A program made the translations under genes and the position numbers. A stretch of DNA of 46,681 bases, taken from NCBI GenBank assembly GCA_014879945.1, contig JACSRE010000132.1, forward strand, positions 1-46,681. Direction: 5' to 3'. The notes below the pieces were generated by a model. That model did not search any database. It was given only the letters and a program-made list of their open reading frames with translations, and was not told where the DNA came from. This document shows, piece by piece, positions 34,115-43,230 of this stretch. The stretch's first letter is position 1. Each line of letters begins with the position of its first letter. Source of the stretch: Myxococcus sp. GTDB lineage: Bacteria > Myxococcota > Myxococcia > Myxococcales > Myxococcaceae.

Positions 34115-36055
34115 CTACGGCACGACGGTGGCGCTCGACCCCGGCTGCCTTCCGCCCGCGGGGAGCGGCTCGGCGCGGGTGCCCAGACAGCGCGCGAAGA
34201 ACGCCTCGACGCGCCCGGCGAAGTCCATTCGGTTCTCGGGCCGCGCCAGCCCGTGCCCCTCGTCGGCGTACAGCACATACGTCACCTGCCGGTTGGCGGC
34301 GCGCATGGCCGCGACGATCTGCTCCGACTCGGCGGGCAGCACCCGCGGGTCGTTCTGCCCCTGGCCGATGAGCAGCGGGGCGGTGATGCGGTCGGCGATG
34401 AAGACGGGCGAGGCCTCTTTGAGGAGCGCCTTGTCCTTCGGGTCGTTCGGGTTGCCCACGCGGCGGAAGAACGCCGCCTCTTGCGCCTTCCACCACGGAG
34501 GGATGGCGGTCAGCAGGGTGAAGAGGTTGGCCGGGCCGACGAGGTCGACGCCGCAGCGAAACTGCTCGGGCGTCTTCGCCAGCCCCATCAGCGCGGCGTA
34601 GCCCCCATAGCTCTGGCCCATGATGGCGACGCGCGCCGGGTCGGCGAGGCCCTGGCCCACCGCCCACGCGACGGCGTCGGTGAGGTCGTCTTGCATCGCG
34701 AGCCCCCACTGCCGGTTGCCCGCGTTGACCAAGCGCTTCCCGGCGCCCGTCGAGCCCCGGAAGTTCACCTGGAGCACCGCCGCGCCCCGGTTCGCCAGCC
34801 ACTGCGCGTTGGCGTGAAAGCCCAGGCGGTCTCGCCACCACGGCCCGCCGTGCACCAGGACCACCAGCGGCAGCTTCGTCGGCGTCAGCCCACGGGGCGT
34901 GGTGAGGAAGGCGCGGAGCACCAGCCCGTCTCTCGTCGGAATCGTCACCGGCGTCATCGTCGCGAGCGTCGCCGGGTCGAGCTTCGGCAGCGCCGCGCCC
35001 AGGGGCGTCGCCTGCTTCGTCTTGCGCTCCCACAACACGTAGGTGGTGGGCTGCGTGTCTCCAGAGAAGGCGACCACCCACCGCGCGTCGGCGCGATCGG
35101 TGCTCACCACGTCGAAGTCGAGCGGCGAGACGGCCTTGAGCGCCTCGGCCTCGGCGCCGAAGACCCACTCCAGCGACGTCCACGCGCGGCGGCCCTCGAC
35201 CTCGAAGGCGACCGCGCGCAGCGACGAGCTGGCGCGGTTCCACAACACGTCGACGACGTCGCTCTTCGCGTTGGTCGCCAGCAGCCGCTCGGTGCCCGTC
35301 GCCAGCGCCTTCTCGATGACGCGGTCGGTGTCGCTCGAGATGGTCGACGAGAGGAGGAGCGCGCGCCCGTCGAGGGTGAAGCCGAAGGGCTTGAGGTTCT
35401 CTTCCAGGCTCGCGGTGATGAACGGCCGCCACGGGCTCTTCACGGTGTCGCGCACGCGCAGCTCGGTGCCGCCCGAGGCCAGCGTCGCGCGCGCGCCCCG
35501 CACCTTGAGGTCGACGTCGACCAACCACTGGGTGACGTCGCCGGGGTTCTGGGTGTCGATCGTCGCGGCGCCGCTCTTCCAGTTCACGCGCAAGACGTCG
35601 AAGGCGCGGGCGTCTCTGCGGTTCGACGTCAGCAGGACGGTGTCTGGCGTCTTTGGGCTGGTCTCGAGCAGCTCGTTCTTCGACTTCGGCCAGGGCGTCA
35701 GGTCTCTCGCCGCCCTGGTCGCCAGGTCCACCACGAAGACGTGGAAGCGCTCATCGCCGTCGAGGTCCTGCGGGTAGAGCAGGGCGCTGGAGTCCTCCGT
35801 CCACCGGAAAGAGCGCAGGCCGCGGGTCGGCTCCGCCGTCAGCGCGAGGTCATCGGCGCCGCCGACCGTTCGCACGAAGAGCTGCACGACGTTCTTCTCG
35901 TCTGGCTTGAGGAACGCGACCTTGAGCCCGTCGGGCGAGAGCTGCGGCGCCGCGAACTCGGCGTTCCCGAGCAGCACCGCGCGCGGCAGCAGGGGAGTGC
36001 CGGCGTCGGCGGCGGCCAACGAGACGTGCAGGAGGAGCGCGGCGACGAGCGGCAT
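34115..36055 (-). CDS. Exported S9-family prolyl oligopeptidase/acylaminoacyl peptidase
   Basis: The 646-residue protein has a signal peptide (MPLVAALLLHVSLAAADA) and should be periplasmic or secreted. Residues about 30-370 form the beta-propeller (APQLSPDGLKVAFLKPDE and similar blades). Residues about 385-640 form the alpha/beta hydrolase domain with catalytic S482 in GQSYGGYAAL, Asp in GQNDPRV and His in DEGHGLARPEN, in the usual order. Such enzymes cleave short peptides after proline or remove acylated residues. It is followed 38 bases upstream by the zinc-finger membrane gene, which is probably co-transcribed. Confidence 0.93.
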   Translation of the reverse strand: MPLVAALLLHVSLAAADAGTPLLPRAVLLGNAEFAAPQLSPDGLKVAFLKPDEKNVVQLFVRTVGGADDLALTAEPTRGLRSFRWTEDSSALLYPQDLDGDERFHVFVVDLATRAARDLTPWPKSKNELLETSPKTPDTVLLTSNRRDARAFDVLRVNWKSGAATIDTQNPGDVTQWLVDVDLKVRGARATLASGGTELRVRDTVKSPWRPFITASLEENLKPFGFTLDGRALLLSSTISSDTDRVIEKALATGTERLLATNAKSDVVDVLWNRASSSLRAVAFEVEGRRAWTSLEWVFGAEAEALKAVSPLDFDVVSTDRADARWVVAFSGDTQPTTYVLWERKTKQATPLGAALPKLDPATLATMTPVTIPTRDGLVLRAFLTTPRGLTPTKLPLVVLVHGGPWWRDRLGFHANAQWLANRGAAVLQVNFRGSTGAGKRLVNAGNRQWGLAMQDDLTDAVAWAVGQGLADPARVAIMGQSYGGYAALMGLAKTPEQFRCGVDLVGPANLFTLLTAIPPWWKAQEAAFFRRVGNPNDPKDKALLKEASPVFIADRITAPLLIGQGQNDPRVLPAESEQIVAAMRAANRQVTYVLYADEGHGLARPENRMDFAGRVEAFFARCLGTRAEPLPAGGRQPGSSATVVP

Positions 36056-36093
36056 GGGCTGACCCTGCACCACGCGGCGCAGGCGTGGAAGCG

Positions 36094-36882
36094 CTACGGG
36101 GCCAGCCCGTTGGCGACGACCGCGACCCACGCGCCCATCACCAGCACCCCCAGCACCACCCCGGCGAGCGACGCGGCCCTGCCGCCCACTGGAGGCGTCG
36201 CGCGTGGGTCGACGCGCAGCAGCCCCACCACGCCCAGCACCACCGCGAGCGGCGCGAACACCGGTAGGAAGAGCCCTCCGATGCCGTAGCTGAGGGCCTG
36301 CCGCGCGACGGGGTTGTCGTAGCCGCGGCGCCACGCGCGCTCGAGCTGGGCCGGCGGGACCTCGATGCGGAAGAAGAGCTTCGTGCGCACGTTCGTCAGC
36401 GCGCTGACGGTCAGCCACACCGGCAGCAGCAGCGAGACGAGCGCGGGCGGACCCAGGGCCCGAAGCAGCACCACCCCCAGGAGCCCTACCAGCGCGGCCA
36501 GGGCCACGCGTGCCAGCCGCACCCGCGCCCAGAAGGCGACCGCGGTGACGGCGTACAGCGCGGTGAAGAGCGCCCAGCCCAGCGGCCCGGCGACGGACAG
36601 CTCGGCGAAGTCAACCAGGCCCAGCAGCCCCACCGTCGCCGCCGCCGAGATGAGGCCCGTCACGCCGAAGAGCCAGGCCCACGAGTCGCGCTTTCCCCAG
36701 TGCGTGTTCCGGTAGGTGTCGAGGAAGGCGACCTCGGGCCTCGCGGCGCAGTCGGCGCAGAACGTGCCCTGCATGAGGCGCCGCGCGTCGTCGGCGCACA
36801 CGAAGGTCCCGCAGCGCGAACAGCTGCCCACGGCCGCAACCCCCGGGTGCTTCGCGCACTGCGCATCTGTCGGCGGGGTCAT
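36094..36882 (-). CDS. B-box-type zinc-finger membrane protein with DUF4190-like C-terminus
   Basis: The 262-residue protein starts with a small zinc-binding domain (CAKHPGVAAVGSCSRCG...C...FCADCA, about residues 9-47) of the B-box/double-zinc-ribbon kind common in myxobacteria. After it come four or so hydrophobic helices. The last part (ARQALSYGIGGLFLPVFAPLA to the end) resembles DUF4190. The role is unknown; it may regulate or anchor a membrane process. Its start lies 26 bases from the divergent UreG-like gene. Confidence 0.78.
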   Translation of the reverse strand: MTPPTDAQCAKHPGVAAVGSCSRCGTFVCADDARRLMQGTFCADCAARPEVAFLDTYRNTHWGKRDSWAWLFGVTGLISAAATVGLLGLVDFAELSVAGPLGWALFTALYAVTAVAFWARVRLARVALAALVGLLGVVLLRALGPPALVSLLLPVWLTVSALTNVRTKLFFRIEVPPAQLERAWRRGYDNPVARQALSYGIGGLFLPVFAPLAVVLGVVGLLRVDPRATPPVGGRAASLAGVVLGVLVMGAWVAVVANGLAP

Positions 36883-36908
36883 CGCTGGCCGAGACTACAG
36901 TGTGCCGA

Positions 36909-37556
36909 ATGAGCGAGCGCGACTTCACCACGAGGGCCTTCACGGTCGGCTTCAGCGGCCCACCGGGGAGCGGCAAGACGTCGCTGCTGTTGGCGCTGTG
37001 CCGCGCGCTGGGCGGTGACGTGGCGCTGGGGGTCGTCACCACCGAGCTCACCACCACCGAAGACGCCGAGCGGCTGGTGGGCGCCAGGGTGGTGCCCGCG
37101 GAGCGGCTCCGGGCGGTGACGACGGGGGGCTCGCCGTCGGTCGACGCGGCGACCCTGCGCGCCATCGACGAGCTGATGCGCGCGGTGAGGCCGGAGCTGG
37201 TGCTGGTGGAGCGCCTCGGCGGTTCGCTCGAGGTGGCCTGCAGCGCCGAGCTCTTCGACTACGTCGTCTGCGTGGTCGACGCGGCCGGCGGAGAGCAGGT
37301 CATTCGAAAGGGCGGCGCCGTGCTCACCGACGCCGACCTGCTGGTGGTGAACAAGACCGACCTCGCGGCCCTCGTCGGCGCCCAGCCCGAGCGAATGGCC
37401 GCAGACGCCCTCGCGCGCCGAGCCGGTAAGCCGACCTCCTTCACCCAGGCGTCGAGCGGCGTCGGAGTGGAGGAGGTCGTCAGCCACCTGCTGGGGGCCT
37501 GGCGTGAGGCGGTGCTGCGCGCCGCTCAGGGCTTCTTGCAGCCGAAGCCCTCGTAG
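36909..37556 (+). CDS. UreG/HypB-type GTPase lacking the metal-binding Cys-Pro-His motif
   Basis: The 215-residue protein aligns well with UreG along its length: P-loop SGPPGSGKTSLL (about 15-26), VVTTELTTTEDAERLV, VERLGGSLE, IRKGGAVLTDADLLVVNKTDLA and the VGA stretch. UreG inserts nickel into urease and binds metal through Cys-Pro-His. Here the equivalent reads S75-P76-S77 (TTGGSPSVD). The GTPase core is intact but the metal site is missing. No urease or hydrogenase gene is nearby. It is more likely an orphan metallochaperone-like or regulatory GTPase than a urease accessory. The 3' end overlaps the convergent beta-helix gene by 31 bases. Confidence 0.85.
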   Translation: MSERDFTTRAFTVGFSGPPGSGKTSLLLALCRALGGDVALGVVTTELTTTEDAERLVGARVVPAERLRAVTTGGSPSVDAATLRAIDELMRAVRPELVLVERLGGSLEVACSAELFDYVVCVVDAAGGEQVIRKGGAVLTDADLLVVNKTDLAALVGAQPERMAADALARRAGKPTSFTQASSGVGVEEVVSHLLGAWREAVLRAAQGFLQPKPS

Positions 37557-38800
37557 GGCTCGAGCCCGGTCTTGAGCGCGTCGTCCACCGACATGCGGTG
37601 CAGCCACACCTCGGCGTCCATGCCCACCGCGTTGGCCTGCAGCGGCAGCCCCAGCATGCCGCGCAGCGCGTTCGCGCCGTTGTTGCTGGCCTTCGCCTTC
37701 GCGTCGACCTCGGCGCGGCTGATCTCCTTGCGACCGGCGTAGAGCGCCGCCCACTTCTCGTTCATCGGCACCTTGATGGCCTTCGAGACGTTGCCGGTGC
37801 TGTCCACCAGCTGGTCGGCCTCGTCTTCGAGCTCGCTGACCTTCACGTTGGTGTTGAACTCCCGGTAGTCGTAGAGCCGGTGGCCGGTGAAGAGGTTGTT
37901 CTTGAGGGTGATGCCCTTGGCGAGCTTGATGTTGTCGACGCCGCCGTAGTCTCCGAACGCGAACACGTTGTTGGTGGCGGTGAGCTTCACCTCGGTGTCC
38001 ATCTTCAGCGAGTTGCCGCCGTAGGTGGCGATGGCGTCGTGCTTCCAGTTGAAGAGCACGGTGTTGTGGTCGATGACGAACTCGGGCAGCCCGGCCTTCG
38101 CCTTCCAGAGCGAGTAGGCCCAGATGCCCTCGCCGGTGTTGTTGATGACGAGGTTGTTCTCGATGCGGGCCTTCGAGTTCTCGTTGCCCCACACCGCGAG
38201 CGCGGCCCCGGTCGGCGCGGTGTTCATCACCACGTTGTTCTTCACGATGGCCTCACAGCCCTTGCCCAGCTTCACCGACAGGCCGCCCGACTCGGGCGAC
38301 GCGTTGAGGTTCTTCGCGCCGTTGGCCTGCCGCGAGATGAGGGTCTGCGCCTCGTCCTTGTACCCGTTGCGGGGCCCGTTATCGAAGATGATGCCGTCGA
38401 CGACGACCGGCCCGGCGCACTTGTTCGCGTTGATGGTGAGGCGCACCTTGCCCGACTTGCCGTAGTCCGAGACGCCCGAGAAGATGGTGCGGTGCGCGCC
38501 CCAGGGGTCGCGCTTGCTGAAGTCGTCGTTCCACCCGCCGATGATGCTGACCGAGACGCCCAGCTCGTCGGTGCCCGACTCGTCGCGGCCCAGGTAGTTG
38601 CCCTCGGCGACGTTGACGACGTCTCCGTCGACCAGCTTCGCGGCGAGGTTGCCGAGGTCCTTCGCGGGCTTCTCTTTGGTGCCGTCCTTGCCCTTCCCGC
38701 GCGCGACGTTGACGAAGTACTCACTGGCGCTCGCGCTCGAGGCGGCGAGCATCGAGGCGGCGAGCATCGAGGCGGCGAGCAAGAGGATGAAGCGCTTCAT
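37526..38800 (-). CDS. Exported right-handed parallel beta-helix protein
   Basis: The 424-residue protein starts with a signal peptide (MKRFILLLAASM..., through ASASA) whose coding DNA contains a 15-bp repeat. The mature part has beta-helix rungs with repeated NN motifs (VKNNVVMN, IENNLVINN, VIDHNTVLFN, ATNNVFAFG, LKNNLFTG), as in pectate-lyase-like (parallel beta-helix) proteins. No catalytic signature of a lyase or hydrolase was identified, so it may bind or cleave a polysaccharide, or be structural. The C-terminal GFGCKKP holds a lone cysteine. A purine-rich GGGGGA site precedes the ATG. Confidence 0.85.
   Translation of the reverse strand: MKRFILLLAASMLAASMLAASSASASEYFVNVARGKGKDGTKEKPAKDLGNLAAKLVDGDVVNVAEGNYLGRDESGTDELGVSVSIIGGWNDDFSKRDPWGAHRTIFSGVSDYGKSGKVRLTINANKCAGPVVVDGIIFDNGPRNGYKDEAQTLISRQANGAKNLNASPESGGLSVKLGKGCEAIVKNNVVMNTAPTGAALAVWGNENSKARIENNLVINNTGEGIWAYSLWKAKAGLPEFVIDHNTVLFNWKHDAIATYGGNSLKMDTEVKLTATNNVFAFGDYGGVDNIKLAKGITLKNNLFTGHRLYDYREFNTNVKVSELEDEADQLVDSTGNVSKAIKVPMNEKWAALYAGRKEISRAEVDAKAKASNNGANALRGMLGLPLQANAVGMDAEVWLHRMSVDDALKTGLEPYEGFGCKKP
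38737..38780 (-). repeat. 15-bp tandem repeat inside a signal-peptide coding region
   Basis: Nearly three copies of a 15-bp unit (GGCGGCGAGCATCGA on the plus strand; full copies 38741-38755 and 38756-38770, a partial one 38771-38780) lie within the beta-helix gene. They encode repeated Ala-Ala-Ser-Met-Leu in the signal peptide. The unit is in frame, so copy-number change would lengthen or shorten the hydrophobic core by five residues without a frameshift. Confidence 0.85.
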
Positions 38801-38880
38801 GGTGTTTCCCCCGTTCTTCAAGTGGACGGAGAAAGTGTACGCCGGGCCGCTGCCGTGCGCGCGCCAGAGTTCTGACGCGC

Positions 38881-41241
38881 TCAGAGCGCCAATTCGGTGA
38901 ACCGAAGCCCCGCCGCCAGCAGGGTCTGGTCGTCGGGCGAGAGCGCGGCGAGCTGCGCGTTGGCCATCGCGTGGGCGGTGGTCTCGAGCGTCTCGGTGTC
39001 GACCACCACGAACCCGCCCTCGGCTCGGAACACCGCCCGCCGCCCGCTCTGTGAGACGCGCAGCTCGCCCGGCATGCCCTTCGCGTCGGCCTTCGCCTGC
39101 TTCACCACCGCGCCCGTGGCCGGGTCGACCCGCGAGATGGTCAGGCCCTTGTCGATGATCAACACCTGCCCATCGGGGAGCAGCGCCGCGCTGACGCCGT
39201 CGAGCGGGTGGCGCTTCTTCGCGCCCGCGGCGCCGACGGTGAAGCGGGTCGTCTTCCCGTAGGTGAGCCACCACCGCCCGTCTCGCGAGACCTCGAGCAG
39301 CTGCGCCGCCGCGCCGACGCGCTCGAGCTGCCGACCGGTCTTCAGGTCGAGCCGTTCGGAGCCCGTGCGGGCGAAGTGCCAGAGCCCGTCGGCGGTGAAC
39401 TGGAGCCTGCGCGCCTCGAAGATCTCGCTCGGCACCGTCCACCGCTCGCGAAAGTCGGGCAGCGTGAAGAGCTTCACCTGCTTCCAGGTGACGACCGCGA
39501 GGAGCTCGCCCGGGTCGTCGAGGGCCGCGCAGCTCAGGTCGTTCGCGTCGAAGCGGCCCACCACGGTGCGCGTCACCGGGGACACCACCTGCGCGCCGTT
39601 GACGTCGACGACGACGCGGGCGCCGGTCGCGGCGGTGCCGACCGCCAGCGCCCGCCTCAGGGGCCGCACGGTCTCTGGTGACGCGGGGGCCTTCTCGCGG
39701 GCCAGCGGGCGGCGGCGCTGCGCGGCCTCGAGCGCTTTCCTCACCGCTTCAATCACGCGCGTGGGCGTGTTCTTGGCAGCGACGAGCTCGAACGACTCGA
39801 GGAAGCCCGCGGGCAGGTGTCTGGCGTGATCTTCGTGGGGGACGGGGCCCTCGGCGCCGTCGAGGCTCACCACCAGCCTCGAGAAGCGCCCATCGGCGCC
39901 GCGCGAGAACCGCCACGCCGACTGACCCTGGCTGACGCCGACGCGGAGCGTGAGCGTCGGCACGGAGATCGCCTGGAGCGCATCCCACCCGTCCGCGTAC
40001 GTCATCGCCCGTGCGCTCAAGGCGAGCTCCTGGAGCCGCTCGAGGTTGGGGATGCCGGCGAACCACGCCGACAGCGCTGCGCGACAGGTCAGCCGCGTCA
40101 GTCTGGGGAAGCGCGTCGGCAGCGCCTCGCCCAGGCGCCTGAGCTCGCTCGAGTCCGTCACCGACACCTCGAGCGACTCCAACGCCCACGGGCTGGTCGA
40201 CGAGAGGAGGCTGGGCAGCGAGGGGCCCACCGCGTGCTTGAGGTGCTTGAAGGCCGGCCCGATGAAGCGCACCGCCGCCTCCTGGCCCGCGGGAATCGGC
40301 GTCGGCGTGCCCCACTCGAGCGTCTCGAAGGTGGCCCACTCAGGCCGCGCGCCGTACTTCTCGGCGTCAGCCTGGTGCCGGAACTTCGTGCGCCCCTCGG
40401 CCGGGAAGCCGCGGCGAAACACCACCTCGGCGCCCAGCACCGGCGCGAGCGCGCCCAGCCACTCCTTCGCGTGCGGCTTCAGCAGCTTGTTGGCCTTGAC
40501 GTCACCGGCCAGCTGGGCCGCGATGAAGGCGCCGCGCGGGTCGTTCTGCTCGAGCAGCAGATCGGCCAGCACGTGCCTGGGCGCGTCGTCGGTGGGCGTC
40601 GCGTACACCGCCGCCAGCAGGTCGCCTTCGCCGCGCGGGGGCGCCGGCTTCTTCGGGGCCTGGCGTGCGAACGCCTTCACGACGCGCGCGAGCGCCCGCT
40701 GCTCCTCGGTGGTCAACGCGGCGGTGATGGGCGTGACGCGGGCGACGGAGCGCGCGAACGCGTTCTCGAGCCACTTCTGCATGGTGGCGCGCACCTTCCA
40801 CTTCGACGGCAGCTCGGTCGCCAGGCGCACGAAGCGCTCGTCGTGCTGGGCCTCCATCAGCGCGAAGGCGGCCGTCCACGCCCGCTTCGACGAGTCAGAC
40901 GACCAGGGCACGCGCGAGAGCAGGTCGACCAGCACGCGCGAGGTGCGCGGGTCTCTGGACCAGCTGGCGACGACCTCGAGCCGCGCCTGGACGTCGGCCA
41001 GCGTTCCCTTCGTCAGCGCCGCGAGCAACGGCCCCCGCTCGGCGGCCGTCGCCTTCTTCGCGGCGGCCCTGAAGTCGTCGGTGTTCCCCGTGAAGTCGCC
41101 TGGCGCGCCGTCGAGCGCGACGATGGCGTCTTCGAGCTCGGGGGCCGGCGTCTTCTGCCAGGCCCGCACCAGCGCCTCGAGGGCGAGGTCTGCGGTGGGC
41201 GCCTTTGCTGCGGCCTCGAGGAGCGTCAGGGCGTTCGCCAT
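38881..41241 (-). CDS. Large TIGR02996-type protein with leucine-rich-like and propeller-like parts
   Basis: The 786-residue soluble protein has an N-terminal helical (HEAT-like) part (1-185), then the TIGR02996 repeat-companion domain (GDLLAAVYATPTDDAPRHVLADLLLEQ, about 207-245). A region with leucine-rich-like periodicity (about 300-450, FEWGTPTP... to TYADGWDALQ) follows. The C-terminal 270 residues look like a WD40/PQQ-type beta propeller (VGTAATGARVVVDV, TADGLWHF, VSRDGRWW). TIGR02996 proteins are abundant in Myxococcota and Planctomycetes, function unknown. No signal peptide. Confidence 0.8.
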   Translation of the reverse strand: MANALTLLEAAAKAPTADLALEALVRAWQKTPAPELEDAIVALDGAPGDFTGNTDDFRAAAKKATAAERGPLLAALTKGTLADVQARLEVVASWSRDPRTSRVLVDLLSRVPWSSDSSKRAWTAAFALMEAQHDERFVRLATELPSKWKVRATMQKWLENAFARSVARVTPITAALTTEEQRALARVVKAFARQAPKKPAPPRGEGDLLAAVYATPTDDAPRHVLADLLLEQNDPRGAFIAAQLAGDVKANKLLKPHAKEWLGALAPVLGAEVVFRRGFPAEGRTKFRHQADAEKYGARPEWATFETLEWGTPTPIPAGQEAAVRFIGPAFKHLKHAVGPSLPSLLSSTSPWALESLEVSVTDSSELRRLGEALPTRFPRLTRLTCRAALSAWFAGIPNLERLQELALSARAMTYADGWDALQAISVPTLTLRVGVSQGQSAWRFSRGADGRFSRLVVSLDGAEGPVPHEDHARHLPAGFLESFELVAAKNTPTRVIEAVRKALEAAQRRRPLAREKAPASPETVRPLRRALAVGTAATGARVVVDVNGAQVVSPVTRTVVGRFDANDLSCAALDDPGELLAVVTWKQVKLFTLPDFRERWTVPSEIFEARRLQFTADGLWHFARTGSERLDLKTGRQLERVGAAAQLLEVSRDGRWWLTYGKTTRFTVGAAGAKKRHPLDGVSAALLPDGQVLIIDKGLTISRVDPATGAVVKQAKADAKGMPGELRVSQSGRRAVFRAEGGFVVVDTETLETTAHAMANAQLAALSPDDQTLLAAGLRFTELAL

Positions 41242-41333
41242 GGCGCGGCAGTGTGCCAGACGATCTCCGGGCAGGCGGAGAATCGACGGCGCCCGCGACG
41301 GCGCGCGCGACTTCCGCTACGAGTCGGGGCCTC

Positions 41334-41849
41334 ATGCGACGGTCTCTCGCCTGCTTGCTGCTGTTGGGGTGCGCCTGCCCGAAGAACGAGGCCGCCGCGC
41401 CGCCTGTCGTTCCTCCTGCGCCCAGGGCCGTCGTCGACGACTGCACCCTGGCGACGAAGCTCTTGCCCGGCGTTCCCGGCAGCCCCGGCAACCTCATCGC
41501 CTCGGAGCGAAACCCCAACGGCGCCAGCGAGCTGGCGACGCACATGCGCCTGATGGTGGACGACGTGCGCGACGCGAAGGCGAAGGTGCTCGCGGGGCAG
41601 GCCGTTCCTGCGCTGCGCGAGAGACACCGGAAGCTGCGCTGCGCCTGGCCCACCAGCCCGTCCGACCGCAACGAGGCCTTCGACGCCATGGCCCTGAGCT
41701 ACCTGTCGAAGGTGGCGGCGCTCGACGCGAAGCCGGCCGACGCCAGGGCGGCCTACACCGCCGTCGTCGGCGCCTGCCGCACCTGCCACGAGGCCACCTG
41801 CGACGGGCCCATCGCCGTCATCGACGGGCTCGAGCTCGACGCGAAGTAG
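41334..41849 (+). CDS. Monohaem c-type cytochrome-like lipoprotein (cytochrome c' type)
   Basis: The 171-residue protein has a lipoprotein signal (MRRSLACLLLLGC; lipid cysteine near residue 13). The C-terminal half is helical and ends with a single CxxCH (ACRTCHEATC, about residues 150-160) near the C-terminus, as in cytochrome c'/c556, which bind one haem c close to the end of a four-helix bundle. It should reside in the periplasm or on the outer membrane. It converges on the anti-sigma gene with a 4-base gap. Confidence 0.78.
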   Translation: MRRSLACLLLLGCACPKNEAAAPPVVPPAPRAVVDDCTLATKLLPGVPGSPGNLIASERNPNGASELATHMRLMVDDVRDAKAKVLAGQAVPALRERHRKLRCAWPTSPSDRNEAFDAMALSYLSKVAALDAKPADARAAYTAVVGACRTCHEATCDGPIAVIDGLELDAK

Positions 41850-41853
41850 GGCC

Positions 41854-43230
41854 TCAGCGCTTGCCGGTCGTCAGCACCAGCGGCACCTCGAGCTCCTGCT
41901 CGCTGCCCAGCGGTGAGAGCACCAGCGCCTTCGCGGTCGTCTTCAGGCACGCCGCCGACTCGGCAGAGATGGGGTCGCCCTTCACCGACGCGCGCTTCAC
42001 CGCGCCCCTGGCCGACACCACCAGCACCAGGTCCACCTGCCCCGAGGCGTTGGGGTTCGCCTTGAGCCACTTCTCGTAGCAGGCGCGCAGCCTGGGCGTC
42101 TGGCGCTTGAGGTCGGCCATCACCTGCGCGAGCGCGCGCGCGTCGGGCTCTGGCGCCTCGACTTCGCGCTCGGCGGGCGGCGCCAGCGCCAGCAGGAAGG
42201 GCTGCCCGCCCATCAAGTCGACGAAGCGCTCCTGGGTCGGCTGCCCGGGAGGCGTCAGCTGGACCTTGTGGCGGCCCTCGTCGAGCATGAACGAGAAGGG
42301 CGTCGCGCCGTATGAGAGGTCGTCGACCGCCAGCAGCGTGCCCTCGGGCAGCGCGCCCACGTCGAGCCGCGCCGCGGGCGCCTTCGGAGCCACGGGCGCC
42401 TTCCAGTCTCCACGCGCCTCGGTCACGCCCGCTTCGAGCGCGGTGCCGTCGGCCCACCGCACGCGCGAGGGCCCGCGGAGGGCGCGCCGCTGTGACGAGC
42501 CCTCGTCGAGCACCAGCACCTCACCCGACGCCACGTCGACCATCACCTCGGCCGCCGTCCGCTCGACGCGGAACACGGCGTCGACGCTGGTGACGCGCCG
42601 GGCCCCTGCCAGCACCTCGGCGTCTCCGGCGGCGGTGACGGCGCCAGCGCCCAACACCACCATGGCCTGCCCGCCGACGGCGAACGCGCCATCGGCCTCG
42701 AGCACCAGCCGCGCGCCCGTGAGCGTCGCCAGCGTCAGGCGCGAAGCCGACACCGCCGCGCCGCTCGTTACTTCGTCCGAGGCGACCAGCGCCCGCCACG
42801 CGTCGTCGCCGTACCGCACCTTCGCGTCGGGCGACGCGAACGTCGCCACCATCGTCGCGAAGGGCTTCGGCGTCACCTTCGTCACCGCGACCTTCGTCAC
42901 CGGCGCGTCCACCGGAGCGCGCTCCCACGGCGCCACCACCACCAGCGCCACGGCCGCGGCGGCGACCACCGGCGCGCCCCACACGAGCCACGCCGGCCAG
43001 CGCGAGGGCAGGCCGTCTTCCACCTGCTCCATCAGCCGCGCCTCGACCCGGCGAAACGCCATGTCCGACAGGGTGTAGGGCGTGAGCGCCTTCAGCAGGC
43101 GGCGGCGGCCCCTGGCGCTGCGCACCGCGGTGCGGCAGTCGATGCACTGCCCCAGGTGCGCGTCGAGGGTCGCGTCAGAGACGCCGCCGGCCACCTGCTC
43201 CAGCTGCTCTTCGCTCAGGTGCGCGCTCAT
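41854..43230 (-). CDS. Zinc-finger anti-sigma factor with FecR-like, PEGA and TonB/AgmX-like C-terminal domains
   Basis: The 458-residue protein has a zinc anti-sigma motif H25-x3-C29-x2-C32 in its cytoplasmic N-terminus, a membrane helix (about 79-100) and a large periplasmic part. That part contains a FecR-like region (about 125-270, GQAMVVLGAGAVTAAGDAEV), a PEGA-like stretch (about 295-350, LPEGTLLAVDDLSYGATPF) and a C-terminal domain (RLRACYEKWLKANPNASGQVDL) of the AgmX/GltJ kind found in myxobacteria. It should bind and restrain the ECF sigma encoded by the preceding gene, releasing it on an envelope signal. The two genes overlap by 4 bases (ATGA). Confidence 0.85.
   Translation of the reverse strand: MSAHLSEEQLEQVAGGVSDATLDAHLGQCIDCRTAVRSARGRRRLLKALTPYTLSDMAFRRVEARLMEQVEDGLPSRWPAWLVWGAPVVAAAAVALVVVAPWERAPVDAPVTKVAVTKVTPKPFATMVATFASPDAKVRYGDDAWRALVASDEVTSGAAVSASRLTLATLTGARLVLEADGAFAVGGQAMVVLGAGAVTAAGDAEVLAGARRVTSVDAVFRVERTAAEVMVDVASGEVLVLDEGSSQRRALRGPSRVRWADGTALEAGVTEARGDWKAPVAPKAPAARLDVGALPEGTLLAVDDLSYGATPFSFMLDEGRHKVQLTPPGQPTQERFVDLMGGQPFLLALAPPAEREVEAPEPDARALAQVMADLKRQTPRLRACYEKWLKANPNASGQVDLVLVVSARGAVKRASVKGDPISAESAACLKTTAKALVLSPLGSEQELEVPLVLTTGKR

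Noticed and set aside
36909-37556. Urease accessory gene ureG
   Set aside because: The CPH metal motif is replaced by SPS and no urease gene is present, so the functional name is not justified.
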